Part shown: one piece after another, positions 11,201-21,089 of the stretch
How positions within the stretch are numbered: position 1 is the first letter of the stretch
Layout: every line of letters begins with the position of its first letter
Assembly: GCA_949752735.1 (NCBI GenBank)
Contig: OX457047.1
Span: 16,903,707 to 16,967,706, forward strand
Direction: 5' to 3'
Source of the DNA: Lumbricus terrestris
Lineage: Eukaryota; Annelida; Clitellata; Crassiclitellata; Lumbricidae
DNA length: 64,000 bases
Notes under the pieces: generated by a model
Told to the model about the DNA's origin: nothing
Databases searched by the model: none
What the model saw: only the letters and a program-made list of their open reading frames with translations
Program-made: the position numbers and the translations under genes

Positions 11201-13149
11201 TTTGAAAGTTTGGACTTAAGCTGACGATTACGAGGACATCACTTTCTCACGCCATTTGGAGACTAACTGTAGGCCTACTTTGTCCCTTTGGTGGGCTTGC
11301 TGTTCTCCAATCCTTTGCTATGGTTGCTATTTGTTTGATAAATCTGCTGGCTCACTTAATTTAATTTCCTAACTTAATTTCTCACTGCACCACTGTAAGC
11401 CATGTACAGGGTGCGCCAAAAAAGTAATCCCCTACGGAATTTTTGCCCATATCTTGGCCAAACATACGAATTTTTAAATGAAACTTTACAGTCTTAAAGG
11501 GAATTCATATTTACGTACAATGGCAAAATTATTTTTAAAATATTTCAAACAGAACAAAAGTTACACCACATTTAGTGAGGTCACTCCCCGTTTTTTGACG
11601 ATTCAAAAACGAAACGCAACAAAAATTAGGTTTTTTGCCGATATCATAACCAGAAGTAAGAATTTCGCAATGAAATTTTACAGGCTCAAAGACAATTCAT
11701 ATTTACGCAAGATGGTCAGATTTTATCAAAATATTTCAAACAGAACAAAAGTTATATCACTTTTAGTGAGGCCACCCACCGTTTTTTGACGATTCAAAAA
11801 CGAAACGCAACAAAAAGTAGTATAACACCATTTTATTAAGTCTCATCTCAAATGACTGTTGTCAAATGAACTTGGTAGTGCCTCACAACTTGTGTTCAAT
11901 GTGCCCACCACCCGTGCCAAAACTTCTTTTGAGTCTCTATGCAAAGATCTTGATGGATCTGTTGATCAATCCGACAGATTCCTTATTTACCAATTTGATT
12001 GTCATCTTGCTAAGTGACTTCTTAGTGACACACAGCTACGCTGGTACCCTGTTTCTCTTTTAAATAGTAATAATAATGATCATCTGGCAATAGCAAGGCT
12101 ATCTGATGACAATTATTGAGATGAGACTAAATAAAATCGTGCTTTTGCTACTTTTTGCTGCGTTACGTCTTTGAATCGTCAAACAACGTTGGGTGGCCTC
12201 ACTAAAAGTGGTATAACTTTTGTTCTCTTTGAAATATTTTGATTAAATCTGGCCATCATATGCAGGTATTAATTGTCTTTTAGCCTGTAAAATTTTATTT
12301 CGAAATTCTTACTTCCGGCCAAGATATTGACCAGAATAAATAAATTGATTTTTTAAACTTTTTGCTGCGTCGCGTTTTTGAATCGTCAAAAAACGGTGGG
12401 TAGCCTCACTAAAAGTGATATAACTTTTGTTATGTTTGAAATATTTTTTGTAGTTTGACCATTGTACGTAAATATGAATTGCCTTCAAGACTGTAAAGTT
12501 TCATTTAAAAAATCGTTTGTTTGGCCAAGATATGGGCTAAAAACCGTAGGGAATTACTTTTTTGGCGCACCCTGTATGTTATTTTACTTACTATGTGATC
12601 TTAATTTCTTGTACGTTTTAAGTTGATGATGGGATCAATAAATTTGACTTGATTTGACTATAAATAAGTTAACCCCATTCTTTGCGGTCAGTTGTCAGCT
12701 AGGTCTATGTCTCATTCTTTCCTGATGCGAAAGTCTGACCTTTAGTGTAGGTCCTAGTTCTTCGAATTCTTGGCGTGGCTAGTTTATGTTGGCTGACGTG
12801 GTTGAAGGCACGGGAATGCATGCAGGTGATGTGATAATGTAGGCTAAGTGCCTTTCAAATGTTCTCAGTGATCTTGTTTTTGATTGCAGGTCGTCTGCTT
12901 CTGAGGGATCCAAGACTGGCCCTGGCGATATATTTCGGGGTCCCCATTCCGAGTCACTACCGCGTCATGGGCCACGGGACTTGGCCCGGGGCCAGACATG
13001 CCATACTAACAACAATGGATCGCATCTATTTTCCACTGAAGACCAGAATAACTCCGGATGATGGCAATGCTTCATCACAAATGAGAATGCTCTTCTACGC
13101 TGCTGCTGTTGTTTTACTTTTGCTTTTCCTCAAGTGGCTCACATCGTAA
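8295..13149 (+). CDS. FMO-like: Flavin-containing monooxygenase, cluster copy A
   Basis: Predicted FAD/NADPH monooxygenase that oxygenates soft nitrogen or sulphur nucleophiles at the ER membrane (family knowledge). Exons 8295-8915, 9612-10163, 10828-10993 and 12890-13149 join with GT/AG at every junction and phases 0, 0, 1. The product is 532 residues, the usual FMO length. Seen: FAD fingerprint GAGASG at residues 7-12, DIGGLWNW at 34-41, FMO signature FGGKIVHSHDY at 164-174, NADPH fingerprint GVGNSG at 189-194, CCTGY at 324-328, and a hydrophobic anchor at about 511-532. Many FMOs have ATGY where this has CCTGY. Exon 2 opens with [10 protein letters not shown], matching the family just after the NADPH site. 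The ATG is the first in frame and aligns with the other copies; TTTTTAG lies 16 bases upstream, so a 5' noncoding exon is possible. Intron 1 holds a MITE and intron 3 a palindromic element. Nearest relative here is copy B. Ortholog class is not resolvable. Confidence 0.95.
8987..9180. mobile_element. Family-B MITE in FMO-A intron 1
   Basis: 194 bp with ends CAGGGCTTTTTTAAA and TTTAAAAACAGCCCTG, a good inverted pair. Flanks CTGCATAAT and CTGCTTATT suggest a worn target duplication. It is the best-preserved copy of the family in this window. The rest of intron 1 (9181-9611) shows nothing recognisable. Confidence 0.75.
11407..12574. mobile_element. Palindromic mariner-like foldback in FMO-A intron 3
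   Basis: Ends CAGGGTGCGCCAAAAAAGTA and TACTTTTTTGGCGCACCCTG (one base shifted by an AAT/AATT difference) with flanking TA at 11405-11406 and 12575-12576. The two arms, about 420 bp each, are imperfect inverted copies of each other (GACGATTCAAAAACGAAACG against CGTTTTTGAATCGTC), with a 320-bp centre. Each arm also contains an internal direct duplication. No transposase is encoded. Confidence 0.85.
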
Positions 13150-13250
13150 TAAGTCTCCAGAGCTTTCATTTGACGCGCGCCTGAAAAACATCGTCACGTT
13201 GCATTTCTTCCAATTATAGCTTACTTCGGACTTTAGTCTTCGTCTGATTT

Positions 13251-13483
13251 CAGGGTCGGATTAAGAAATTCGGGAGCCTTGTTCGGAAAATTTCTTGTGG
13301 CTCATCGGCCGAACGATCTGATGACCTTTTTAAGTCGTTAGGTCGAAATTTCTTTAGAATATACCGGTTTTCCCCTGCAAAAATAGCTAATAACTTTTGT
13401 TAGGCGTTTTCTCATGTGTTGGCCCCCTAAAGTGTGGGCCCCTGTTCGGCCGAACATGTTGAACATGTCTTAATCCGGCCCTG
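13251..13483. mobile_element. hAT-like MITE just 3' of FMO-A
   Basis: Termini CAGGGTCGGATTAA and TTAATCCGGCCCTG are flanked by TCTGATTT (13243-13250) and TCTGATTC (13484-13491), an 8-bp duplication with one change. It lies 101 bp after the FMO-A stop and could be in its 3' UTR. Confidence 0.85.
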
Positions 13484-13496
13484 TCTGATTCAAATT

Positions 13497-13710
13497 TTTT
13501 TTCCAATTCAATTGGTTTATTGATCCACCAAAAACAAACAAAGACAAGCAGACAATTTTGCTTACAAGATAGTACACACAGTGATTGATTGCGAGTTAAC
13601 ATTTGCGATGATATGGACAGGTGAGCAACCAAAACTGAGTGTGGCAGAACCAATAGGCTACTCGAAGGGAATGATCCCGCTAGTGGGGCCTATTTACCAA
13701 AAAATCATTG
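13497..13710 (-). repeat. Dispersed repeat, unclassified
   Basis: Contains TTTATTGATCCACCAAAAA at one end and GATCCCGCTAGTGGGG at the other. A similar layout occurs at 57272-57430 (TCAATCAATC run, then AATCCCGCTAAGGAGG). Probably a LINE 3' end or SINE, but no coding remnant was seen. Confidence 0.35.
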
Positions 13711-13964
13711 TGGTAACAATAGAATATAAAAAGCAGATGCAATATTAATTAATGGCGGTGCTTTTGAAAGCAAGTGAACAGTAGCAGCGGGATACTTTCC
13801 CTCAAAACATATATCAAAACATAATAATAAATAAACATGAACATAGGTTTTATTTATTTATTTAGCTTTTGCAGTTCACGCAGAGCCACTCAACAGCAGC
13901 CTCACCGGCCTCGTGTAGGACGGGCATTCCGCCCGGAAAGCGAGATGTTATACAGTAAACATAG

Positions 13965-14566
13965 TGTCAGGTTCCAAAATCACTGACGATTTCTCCAGTC
14001 TCTTCTTACTGTTCTGTAGCGCAGCCTAACCCTAACCTATTCCCTGTATGACGGTATCTAAGGCTAGTGTATAAGTTTCTAAAGTTCTTAACTTGTTCAC
14101 TTACAACCAAGATCTGTTTCTTGTATTTTCTTCTCCGTTTTAATATTCGCAAATAACACAACAATGCATCAACGACGACAAGCGATTCAATTCTGTGACA
14201 GCAACGCAACCTTAATATCTTACTGCTCTCTAAAGTTTTCAACACACACTCCACTGTTCTCTAAAACGTCTTACACTACTAGCACTCCTTCAACAACTTA
14301 TCTCACTGTCTGGGCGTACACTCTTCCCCCTGCCGCTCTGTCCTTCTCTCTGCCTCTCTCCGTCTGTCTGTCTGTCTGTCTGTCTGTCTGTTTCTCTCTC
14401 TCTCGCGCTCTCCGGCGACGGTCGGCCGAGCCGCGCCAACTTTCCCGCCAGTCTGCCACCTGCAAGTCTGTCTGTCCGTACGCTTAACAATTAGCTGACC
14501 TTGAGCTGGTCTATTCGTACGCTCACCCCTTAGCTGACCACATACACTATACAAAATTAGCTCACA
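13965..14566 (-). repeat. 3' LTR of Gmr1-like element
   Basis: 602-bp partner LTR downstream of the coding region on the - strand. It is 4 bp longer than the other LTR through one extra TCTG unit. The outer flank is the target duplication CATAG at 13960-13964. Confidence 0.93.
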
Positions 14567-14586
14567 TTACCTCCCTTCTTTCTTTT
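14567..14586 (-). other. Polypurine tract of Gmr1-like element
   Basis: Directly next to the 3' LTR the + strand is TTACCTCCCTTCTTTCTTTT, a purine run on the coding strand. Position and composition fit the plus-strand primer tract. Confidence 0.8.
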
Positions 14587-14679
14587 AAAGAGAGCTAATT
14601 ATCTATAAAAATTAGCGAACGTATCTTAACTAAACAATGCAAATAGTCCATAACATAATACATCATAAAATATCTTACA

Positions 14680-17600
14680 CTACAATCTAGACAGACAATC
14701 GGCTACTACATTCAATTTACCTTTCTTATAGTTCAATAGAATGTCAAAATTTTGCAATGATAAAGACCATCTGACTAATTTAGCAGATTTCGACATTGAT
14801 TCAGTCAAATAAACTAAAGGATTATGGTCTGTAAACACATTGATTTTAGAACCAATAAGAATTTCTTTCAACTTGTTTAAAGCCCATATGATTGCATAGG
14901 CTTCCTTCTCAATCGTCGCCCATCTCCTCTGGGTATCTGTCAGCTTCTGACTTATAAATGAAACGGGACGTTCTATCTCTTCCTCGTCCACCTGAGACAG
15001 AACAGCTCCCACAGCAAAATCACTGCTATCACAGTACAAATTAAATGGTTTCCCAACCTCAAACATATATAGAATCACATTTGACAAGACAATCTGTTTA
15101 AGGGAATCAAAGGCTTTCTGATGTGCATCAGCCCAAACAATGTTCTCAGGTACTTTCTTGCTGGTTAAGTCTGTCAATGGTTTAGCAATTTCAGCAAAAT
15201 TACAAATAAACTGTCTGTAAAACCCAAAAAATCCTAAGACTTGCTTCACTTCCTTCCTGGTTTCAGGTTTCTTCAAATTAATCAAACTGTCAATCCTGTC
15301 TGGATTCATCATCTTCTTCCCTGATCCTATAAGGTGACCGATGAACTTCACCTCACTCTTACCAAACACACATTTCTTCAAGTTCAATGTTACATTATGC
15401 AGTCTTATTTGTTTCAAAAATAACTCCAAATGTCTCAAATGAATGTCCCAATCATTAGAATGCACTGCAATGTCATCAACATAAGGTTCAGTAAAATCAT
15501 GAATCGGTTGCAAAATCATATTTATCGCTTTTACAAAAGTCCGTCCAGAGTTAATCATTCCAAAAGGAACACGCGTAAATTCATACAGTCCATTATGTGT
15601 AACAAACGCAGTCTTCCATTGGTCACTCTTTTTCACAGGACAAGTCCAATATGCGCTGCGACAGTCCATAACAGAAATGAACTTGGATTTTCCGACTTTG
15701 CTCAAGACATCGTTGACGATTGGCATAGGATATCTGCAGTTCTCAGTAAAAGAGTTAATGTATCTGTAGTCACAAGCCAATCTCAAGGATCCATCCTTCT
15801 TTTTGACAATGACAAGTGGACTTGCCATTCTGCTTGACGATGGTTGGATGATGTTTTCTTTCAGCATCTCTTGTATTTGTTTTTCCACTTCTGCTCGGTA
15901 TATTAGTGGTATTCGATATGCCATGAATTCCTTTTCTCGAAAGTCTGGTCTCAGCACCACTTCGTGTTCTACTAATGTACATAGTCCCGGTTTATCTGAA
16001 AATCTGTCTGCATATCGATTCAGTACATCAAGTAATTGTTTCTGCTGTTCGCTCGTCAGATGTCCAATTTGTTCGTAATCCAATTGGAGTGACTTCTGTC
16101 TTGTCTCTGAATAGTCTTTCTTCAGCGGTATTTCTACCACTGATCCAAATTCGTCATCCTCTTCCACGATCAGACCACAAGACAATGTTCTCGTAATGAA
16201 CTTCCTCATCTTGTTAGCATGAATAATTCGTCGACCGTTTTCGTTCATGTCCACCAGATACGAATATTTGGATCTTCTTTGCAAGACCGTGCATGGACCA
16301 TGCCATCGCGAGATCAATTTATTGGTTGACGTTGGATACAGCACGATGACGTTTTCTCCTGGTTCGAATTCTTTATCTTTTGCTCTTTTGTTATATTGAC
16401 TGGCGTATTGTTTTTGCTTTTCTTCAGCACAGCTCTCAGCGAATGTCAAGGCCTTTTCCATGTCTGCTCTTAAATTCTTCAGGTACTTTGCCGGTTGCAC
16501 TCCAATGTTCGGTGGTAGATTTATCTCTTTGGTCCAGCTTTCTTTAAGAATGGTTAGTGGCCCTCTCGGCAACTTTCCATAGACTAGTAGATACGGTGCC
16601 ACTCCAGTAGTTGCATTAGGCACTTCTCTCAATGCCCAAACTGTAAATGGAATAATTTTATGCCACTGTCTCGGATTTTCCACAACGACATGATGAATCA
16701 TCTTCTTGAACGTTTGATTCCATCTCTCCACCAATCCTGCCGCTTCTGGATGTCCTGGCGAATCGAATCGAGGACAACACCCCATCAGTTTCAGAAATTC
16801 TCTTGTTAGACTGGCTGTAAAATTCGTCCCTCTATCACTCGTTATCACTGACGGAACTCCCACATCCATGAACAGCTTCATCAAAGCTTCGCATACAGCC
16901 TTAGCAGTCAATGATTTCATCAAGAATATTGTCGGCCATCTTGTACATGAGTCCACGATGCACAGGCAATACTTATGCCCTGCTGCTGACGTCGGTTCGA
17001 TTGGTCCTACGACGTCCATGGTCATTCTTCTGAACGGCACATCCTCCCTTGGTATTGGTGTAATCGGCACTCGATCCATTACCAAACTTCGTGCTTTCAA
17101 CTGACACTTCTCACAGGACTTGCAGAATTTCACCACATCTCTACGCATTCTTGGCCACACAAAGGACAACTTGATACGTTCCCTTGTCTTCTCTTCTCCC
17201 AAGTGTCCGCCAAATACTGACTCGTGCGCCAATTCCATCACCTGAATTCTTCTTTCCTTCGGCAACACCAACTGATACACCAACTGATCCAACATTTGAT
17301 GCTTCTTATACATCAAACCATTCACCACACTAAACTCTGATCCTTTGTCTTCAGCTATCCTCCACCACGACCTCAGTGACTCGTCATTTCTCTGTTGCTC
17401 TTCAAACTTCTTCGCGTCTGCCAATTGTCTTTCATCACTTGTGTTCTCGGCAAACAAATCTCTCATACTCGTGTCCATTTCACCATCACTCCCAAAATCA
17501 TCATAATCATCACGCTCACATGCAACCATCTCTTCTTCAATTTCATTGTTCCCGGATGTTACTCCTTCTTCTTCTTCTTGAACGCTTTGTTCATCATCGC

Positions 17601-20265
17601 TTTCGGTGTCCTCATCTAGCAAACTTTCATTTGACTTTTCCTCTTCTCCTTCTTCCACTTCTCTTCTCCGACTCTGTGCTCTTGTAGTCACATTCGCTTG
17701 CAATTCTCCTTGCAATACACTCACTGGTGGAACCTCTTTCAGTTCTGCGATTATCTCTGGATGCAGCAAGAACTTTTCTTTGTTATCTTTGCACAAGACT
17801 GCCGGAATGCTGGCACACACCAAGGTTAAATATGGTGCGATATTTACTCCCTTGTCTTTCAGATCTCCTCCTTCGTTATGACAACTCATCCGCACTTCGA
17901 TTTTCACCAACTTAGCTGGAATGGGTTCTCCAGCCACACATTGCAAATGTACTCTACCAATTTCTTCCACTGTCGCTCCTTTCAACAATTCCTCATTGAT
18001 TACTGGAATCTCAGTACCAGAGTCAATCAGCGCTTTGACTTGCACAGGCTGACAACTGTCATCATTTCCACGTATCTCTACATTGACATGCTGTAGTAAT
18101 GACTTCTTTGTACGTTGACACTCATCTTTGCTTTCAGTTTCTCGACCAGTATCTTTGATGGGAGCAGAATTTACTATTTCTCTCTGTATAGCAAATTGAG
18201 GCGTGCACTTCATTACTGACTTCACTTCCGTTTCGCGGTTGTCTTGTTCTTCCGGCTGATTCGGTGCATTCATTACTTGGATCTGATTTACTCTGAGATT
18301 TTCTGCACTTCGAGTAAATCTATTTCTCAGATTTGTCATTCTTGGTGGTACTCGACAATCCTTTATCAGATGTTTGTCTGACTGACAATTATGGCAACGT
18401 TTCTTACCAATCCCTCTCTGTTCAGTGCTCTCCCGCCTGTAATTGTACGCTGCATTGTTTTCTCTTTGGCGCCCCATCACTGGAATTCGACTGTATATTT
18501 GTCTGTCACCCGTTGCTTCTCTTCTATCTTGACTAAACTGTCTTCCAGGAGCACCATCATTGCTTGCTTCATTACTTCTGGCTTGGTTTCCTGTTTCTTT
18601 GTTATTACTATTCCACCTGGGTTGCTTCGAACTATTACCCCATGCTTCATATTTCGGTTTGTCTTGAAACATTAGACCAATTCGATTGTTCACGTGTATG
18701 TCTGCGAGTTCTGCAACATTACTAGCTTCGAAGCATTCAGTACCCTCTTTTGCTAGTACGAACTGTAGTGGACCCGGTGGTAGACATTCTTTCAACTTAT
18801 CCGCCACCAACAGATCAAATAACTTCTCATAGTCTTTGCCCACTCGTCTACTTCTGACATAATAGTTCAACAGATTCTTCAATCTTGCTGTAAACATAGT
18901 GTATGTCTCTTCTGCCGTTTTCTTCGCTTCTCCAAATCGTGATCGATATTCTCTCGCTGTCAATTTGAATTCTTTCAGTAAATGTTCTTTCACTATGTCG
19001 TAATCGTCTAGATCATCAAAAGACAATCGGTTCAACACCGTTCTCGCTCTTGGCGTCATTAGTGGCAACAGCAATTTGACCCAAAACTGCTTTTCCACCG
19101 TAAAACTGTTGAATGCATTCTCAACTGTCTCAAAATATAATGGCACCTCCATCATATCATATGGCATCTTAGGTAACACGTGTTTCATTGCATCACCTAT
19201 CTTTTTAATCTTGGACACCATTGTCTCACTTTCTCTGATCCTATTTCGTTCTAACTCCTCACGGCTTCTTCTTTCGTCTTCATTTCGTTCCCTCAGTCTA
19301 TCTTGATCTTCTACCCTACGCAGTTCTTCTTGTTCTATCTTTTGCTGCAACAATTCTAACTGCCTTCTGCGTTCCTCCTTTTCTATAGCCATTTCTCGGA
19401 GCTGAGCTTCCTTCAAAGCGAGTTTCTTTTGTTCCAATTGTACTTGTTCTTCCCTTTCTCTTTCCGCTTTTTCCAAACTTTCTTTCTCCATTTTCAATTC
19501 TTCCTGTCGAATCTCTTCGGCTCTTTCCAATTCTGCCAAACGCATGGCTTCTTTGCCTTCCTCGCGAGCCTTTTGCTCTTCAACCTGTTGTTTTCGTATT
19601 TCTTCATCACTTTTCCTTGCTCTCTCGTATTCTATCATTAGTTCCATCCTTCTTCGTTCAGCTTCGTCACGATCTCTTTTCAATTGTTCTAACTGAAGCT
19701 GGAACTGCTGCTTCTGTATCTCTATCTCTTCTTGCCTCAACCTTTCTGCCTTTTCCACTCTTTCTTTCTCTTCTTGCCTCCGTTCTTTCTCTTCTTGTCT
19801 CCGTTGCTCCTCTTTCTCTTTCTCCTCTTGTCTACGTTTCTCCTCTTTCTCTTTCTCTTCTTGTTTCCGTTCTTTCTCCTCTTGTCTCCGCTGCTCCTCT
19901 TTCTCTTTATCCTCTCGTCTCCGTTGTTCCTCTTTCTCTTTCTCCTCTTGTTTCCGTTCTTTCTCTTCTTGTCTCCGTTGCTCTTCTTTCTCTTTCTCTT
20001 CTTGTCTCCGTTGCTCCTCCCTCGTCATCATAAATTGCATCAACGCCTCCATAGACATAGCCTGTGGTTTCTCCTCAGCACCACCTATTGCACCTTTCTC
20101 TTCAGCTTCCTTTAGCCACACCTCTGCTAGGGCTCTCATCAAATTTTCCCTTGACATCTCTTCGATTTCTTCCACGTCTAGACCGGCTTCGATTAATAAT
20201 TTTATCATTCGATCAGAAGACATCTTCTTTATACTAGCTTGTTTTTGTTCTGTAAGTTTCTCCAT
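14680..20265 (-). CDS. gag-pol: Gag-Pol polyprotein of Gmr1-like retrotransposon
   Basis: Single 1861-residue frame without internal stop or frameshift, supplying capsid and all replication enzymes of the element. Approximate domains: Glu/Lys/Arg/Gln-rich coiled coil 80-350; Gag domain 370-530; CCHC zinc knuckle CHNCQSDKHLIKDC near 621-637; retropepsin motif DSG near 748; acidic linker near 870-950; integrase zinc domain (His-His near 1010, CKSCEKC near 1050); integrase catalytic Asp near 1082, Asp near 1140 (TSDRGTNF) and Glu near 1178 (LVERWNQ); a C-terminal integrase module near 1316-1355; RT with YVDD near 1593; RNase H Asp near 1742, Glu near 1783 and Asp near 1809, ending VADCLSRL. All catalytic residues I looked for are present, so it may still be active. 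The Met start is the first in frame after the primer-binding region. Gag and Pol share one frame, so their ratio may be set by processing rather than frameshifting (inference). Confidence 0.95.
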   Translation of the reverse strand: MEKLTEQKQASIKKMSSDRMIKLLIEAGLDVEEIEEMSRENLMRALAEVWLKEAEEKGAIGGAEEKPQAMSMEALMQFMMTREEQRRQEEKEKEEQRRQEEKERKQEEKEKEEQRRREDKEKEEQRRQEEKERKQEEKEKEEKRRQEEKEKEEQRRQEEKERRQEEKERVEKAERLRQEEIEIQKQQFQLQLEQLKRDRDEAERRRMELMIEYERARKSDEEIRKQQVEEQKAREEGKEAMRLAELERAEEIRQEELKMEKESLEKAEREREEQVQLEQKKLALKEAQLREMAIEKEERRRQLELLQQKIEQEELRRVEDQDRLRERNEDERRSREELERNRIRESETMVSKIKKIGDAMKHVLPKMPYDMMEVPLYFETVENAFNSFTVEKQFWVKLLLPLMTPRARTVLNRLSFDDLDDYDIVKEHLLKEFKLTAREYRSRFGEAKKTAEETYTMFTARLKNLLNYYVRSRRVGKDYEKLFDLLVADKLKECLPPGPLQFVLAKEGTECFEASNVAELADIHVNNRIGLMFQDKPKYEAWGNSSKQPRWNSNNKETGNQARSNEASNDGAPGRQFSQDRREATGDRQIYSRIPVMGRQRENNAAYNYRRESTEQRGIGKKRCHNCQSDKHLIKDCRVPPRMTNLRNRFTRSAENLRVNQIQVMNAPNQPEEQDNRETEVKSVMKCTPQFAIQREIVNSAPIKDTGRETESKDECQRTKKSLLQHVNVEIRGNDDSCQPVQVKALIDSGTEIPVINEELLKGATVEEIGRVHLQCVAGEPIPAKLVKIEVRMSCHNEGGDLKDKGVNIAPYLTLVCASIPAVLCKDNKEKFLLHPEIIAELKEVPPVSVLQGELQANVTTRAQSRRREVEEGEEEKSNESLLDEDTESDDEQSVQEEEEGVTSGNNEIEEEMVACERDDYDDFGSDGEMDTSMRDLFAENTSDERQLADAKKFEEQQRNDESLRSWWRIAEDKGSEFSVVNGLMYKKHQMLDQLVYQLVLPKERRIQVMELAHESVFGGHLGEEKTRERIKLSFVWPRMRRDVVKFCKSCEKCQLKARSLVMDRVPITPIPREDVPFRRMTMDVVGPIEPTSAAGHKYCLCIVDSCTRWPTIFLMKSLTAKAVCEALMKLFMDVGVPSVITSDRGTNFTASLTREFLKLMGCCPRFDSPGHPEAAGLVERWNQTFKKMIHHVVVENPRQWHKIIPFTVWALREVPNATTGVAPYLLVYGKLPRGPLTILKESWTKEINLPPNIGVQPAKYLKNLRADMEKALTFAESCAEEKQKQYASQYNKRAKDKEFEPGENVIVLYPTSTNKLISRWHGPCTVLQRRSKYSYLVDMNENGRRIIHANKMRKFITRTLSCGLIVEEDDEFGSVVEIPLKKDYSETRQKSLQLDYEQIGHLTSEQQKQLLDVLNRYADRFSDKPGLCTLVEHEVVLRPDFREKEFMAYRIPLIYRAEVEKQIQEMLKENIIQPSSSRMASPLVIVKKKDGSLRLACDYRYINSFTENCRYPMPIVNDVLSKVGKSKFISVMDCRSAYWTCPVKKSDQWKTAFVTHNGLYEFTRVPFGMINSGRTFVKAINMILQPIHDFTEPYVDDIAVHSNDWDIHLRHLELFLKQIRLHNVTLNLKKCVFGKSEVKFIGHLIGSGKKMMNPDRIDSLINLKKPETRKEVKQVLGFFGFYRQFICNFAEIAKPLTDLTSKKVPENIVWADAHQKAFDSLKQIVLSNVILYMFEVGKPFNLYCDSSDFAVGAVLSQVDEEEIERPVSFISQKLTDTQRRWATIEKEAYAIIWALNKLKEILIGSKINVFTDHNPLVYLTESMSKSAKLVRWSLSLQNFDILLNYKKGKLNVVADCLSRL

Positions 20266-20438
20266 CTTACTTCTTTACTTCAAATGATTTCCGTGAAGAA
20301 ATCGAGGGAGTGGCTGTAATTACTGTGATTGGTTGACTTTAATTCTTATTGCTTGTTTATTCAAGGAGCGAGTTTTGTATACCTCTCTCTGGCGTTGTGT
20401 TGTCGTAGTGTCGTTCGTATGCCCGTTGTATCTTCTCA

Positions 20439-20483
20439 CCAGTCTCTTCGGGGGCGTGGGTTCGAATCCCACCGCTGTCACCA
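20439..20483 (-). other. Primer binding site with extended tRNA-Leu match
   Basis: Two bases inside the 5' LTR the + strand ends in CCA (20481-20483) preceded by a T-arm and acceptor strand (GGTTCGAATCC then GCTGTCA). This is the sense of a tRNA 3' end, so the element RNA is complementary to it, as a primer site must be. The match seems to run on into a long variable arm typical of tRNA-Leu (AGTCTCTTCGGGGGCG), for about 45 bases, where an ordinary site is about 18 bases. The tRNA-Leu identity is from memory of animal tRNA-Leu sequences. Confidence 0.75.
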
Positions 20484-20485
20484 AA

Positions 20486-21083
20486 TGTCAGGTTCCAAAA
20501 TCACTGACGATTTCTCCAGTCTCTTCTTACTGTTCTGTAGCGCAGCCTAACCCTAACCTATTCCCTGTATGACGGTATCTAAGGCTAGTGTATAAGTTTC
20601 TAAAGTTCTTAACTTGTTCACTTACAACCAAGATCTGTTTCTTGTATTTTCTTCTCCGTTTTAATATTCGCAAATAACACAACAATGCATCAACGACGAC
20701 AAGCGATTCAATTCTGTGACAGCAACGCAACCTTAATATCTTACTGCTCTCTAAAGTTTTCAACACACACTCCACTGTTCTCTAAAACGTCTTACACTAC
20801 TAGCACTCCTTCAACAACTTATCTCACTGTCTGGGCGTACACTCTTCCCCCTGCCGCTCTGTCCTTCTCTCTGCCTCTCTCCGTCTGTCTGTCTGTCTGT
20901 CTGTCTGTTTCTCTCTCTCTCGCGCTCTCCGGCGACGGTCGGCCGAGCCGCGCCAACTTTCCCGCCAGTCTGCCACCTGCAAGTCTGTCTGTCCGTACGC
21001 TTAACAATTAGCTGACCTTGAGCTGGTCTATTCGTACGCTCACCCCTTAGCTGACCACATACACTATACAAAATTAGCTCACA
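20486..21083 (-). repeat. 5' LTR of Gmr1-like element
   Basis: 598-bp direct repeat lying upstream of the - strand coding region, so it is the 5' LTR and would carry the promoter. It matches 13965-14566 base for base by eye, except for one missing TCTG unit in the TCTG microsatellite. On the coding strand it runs from TGTGAGC to CCTGACA. Short open frames inside it do not look coding. Confidence 0.93.
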
Positions 21084-21089
21084 CATAGG

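Larger units (their letters stand above)
13965..21083 (-). mobile_element. Full-length Gmr1-like Ty3/gypsy LTR retrotransposon
   Basis: A complete 7.1 kb element lies on the - strand between FMO-A and FMO-B. It is bounded by two LTRs with TG...CA ends and flanked by the 5-bp duplication CATAG at 13960-13964 and 21084-21088. One open frame encodes Gag, protease, integrase, RT and RNase H in that order, so integrase precedes RT. That Ty1/copia-like order with gypsy-type sequences is the hallmark of the Gmr1-like group described in deuterostomes. The LTRs appear identical except for one TCTG unit, so the insertion is recent. It sits within the 3' flank that FMO-A shares with FMO-B and postdates that duplication. 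Confidence 0.95.

Noticed and set aside
14290..14554. Basic, Arg/Glu/Thr-rich frames in the LTRs
   Set aside because: They span the TCTG microsatellite inside the LTR, occur in both LTRs and lie in the regulatory repeat.
15430..20115. Many + strand frames opposite the Gag-Pol region, such as the Leu/Ser/Val-rich ones at 19617-20115
   Set aside because: Antisense shadows of the retroelement frame and its coiled-coil repeat; no motifs of their own.
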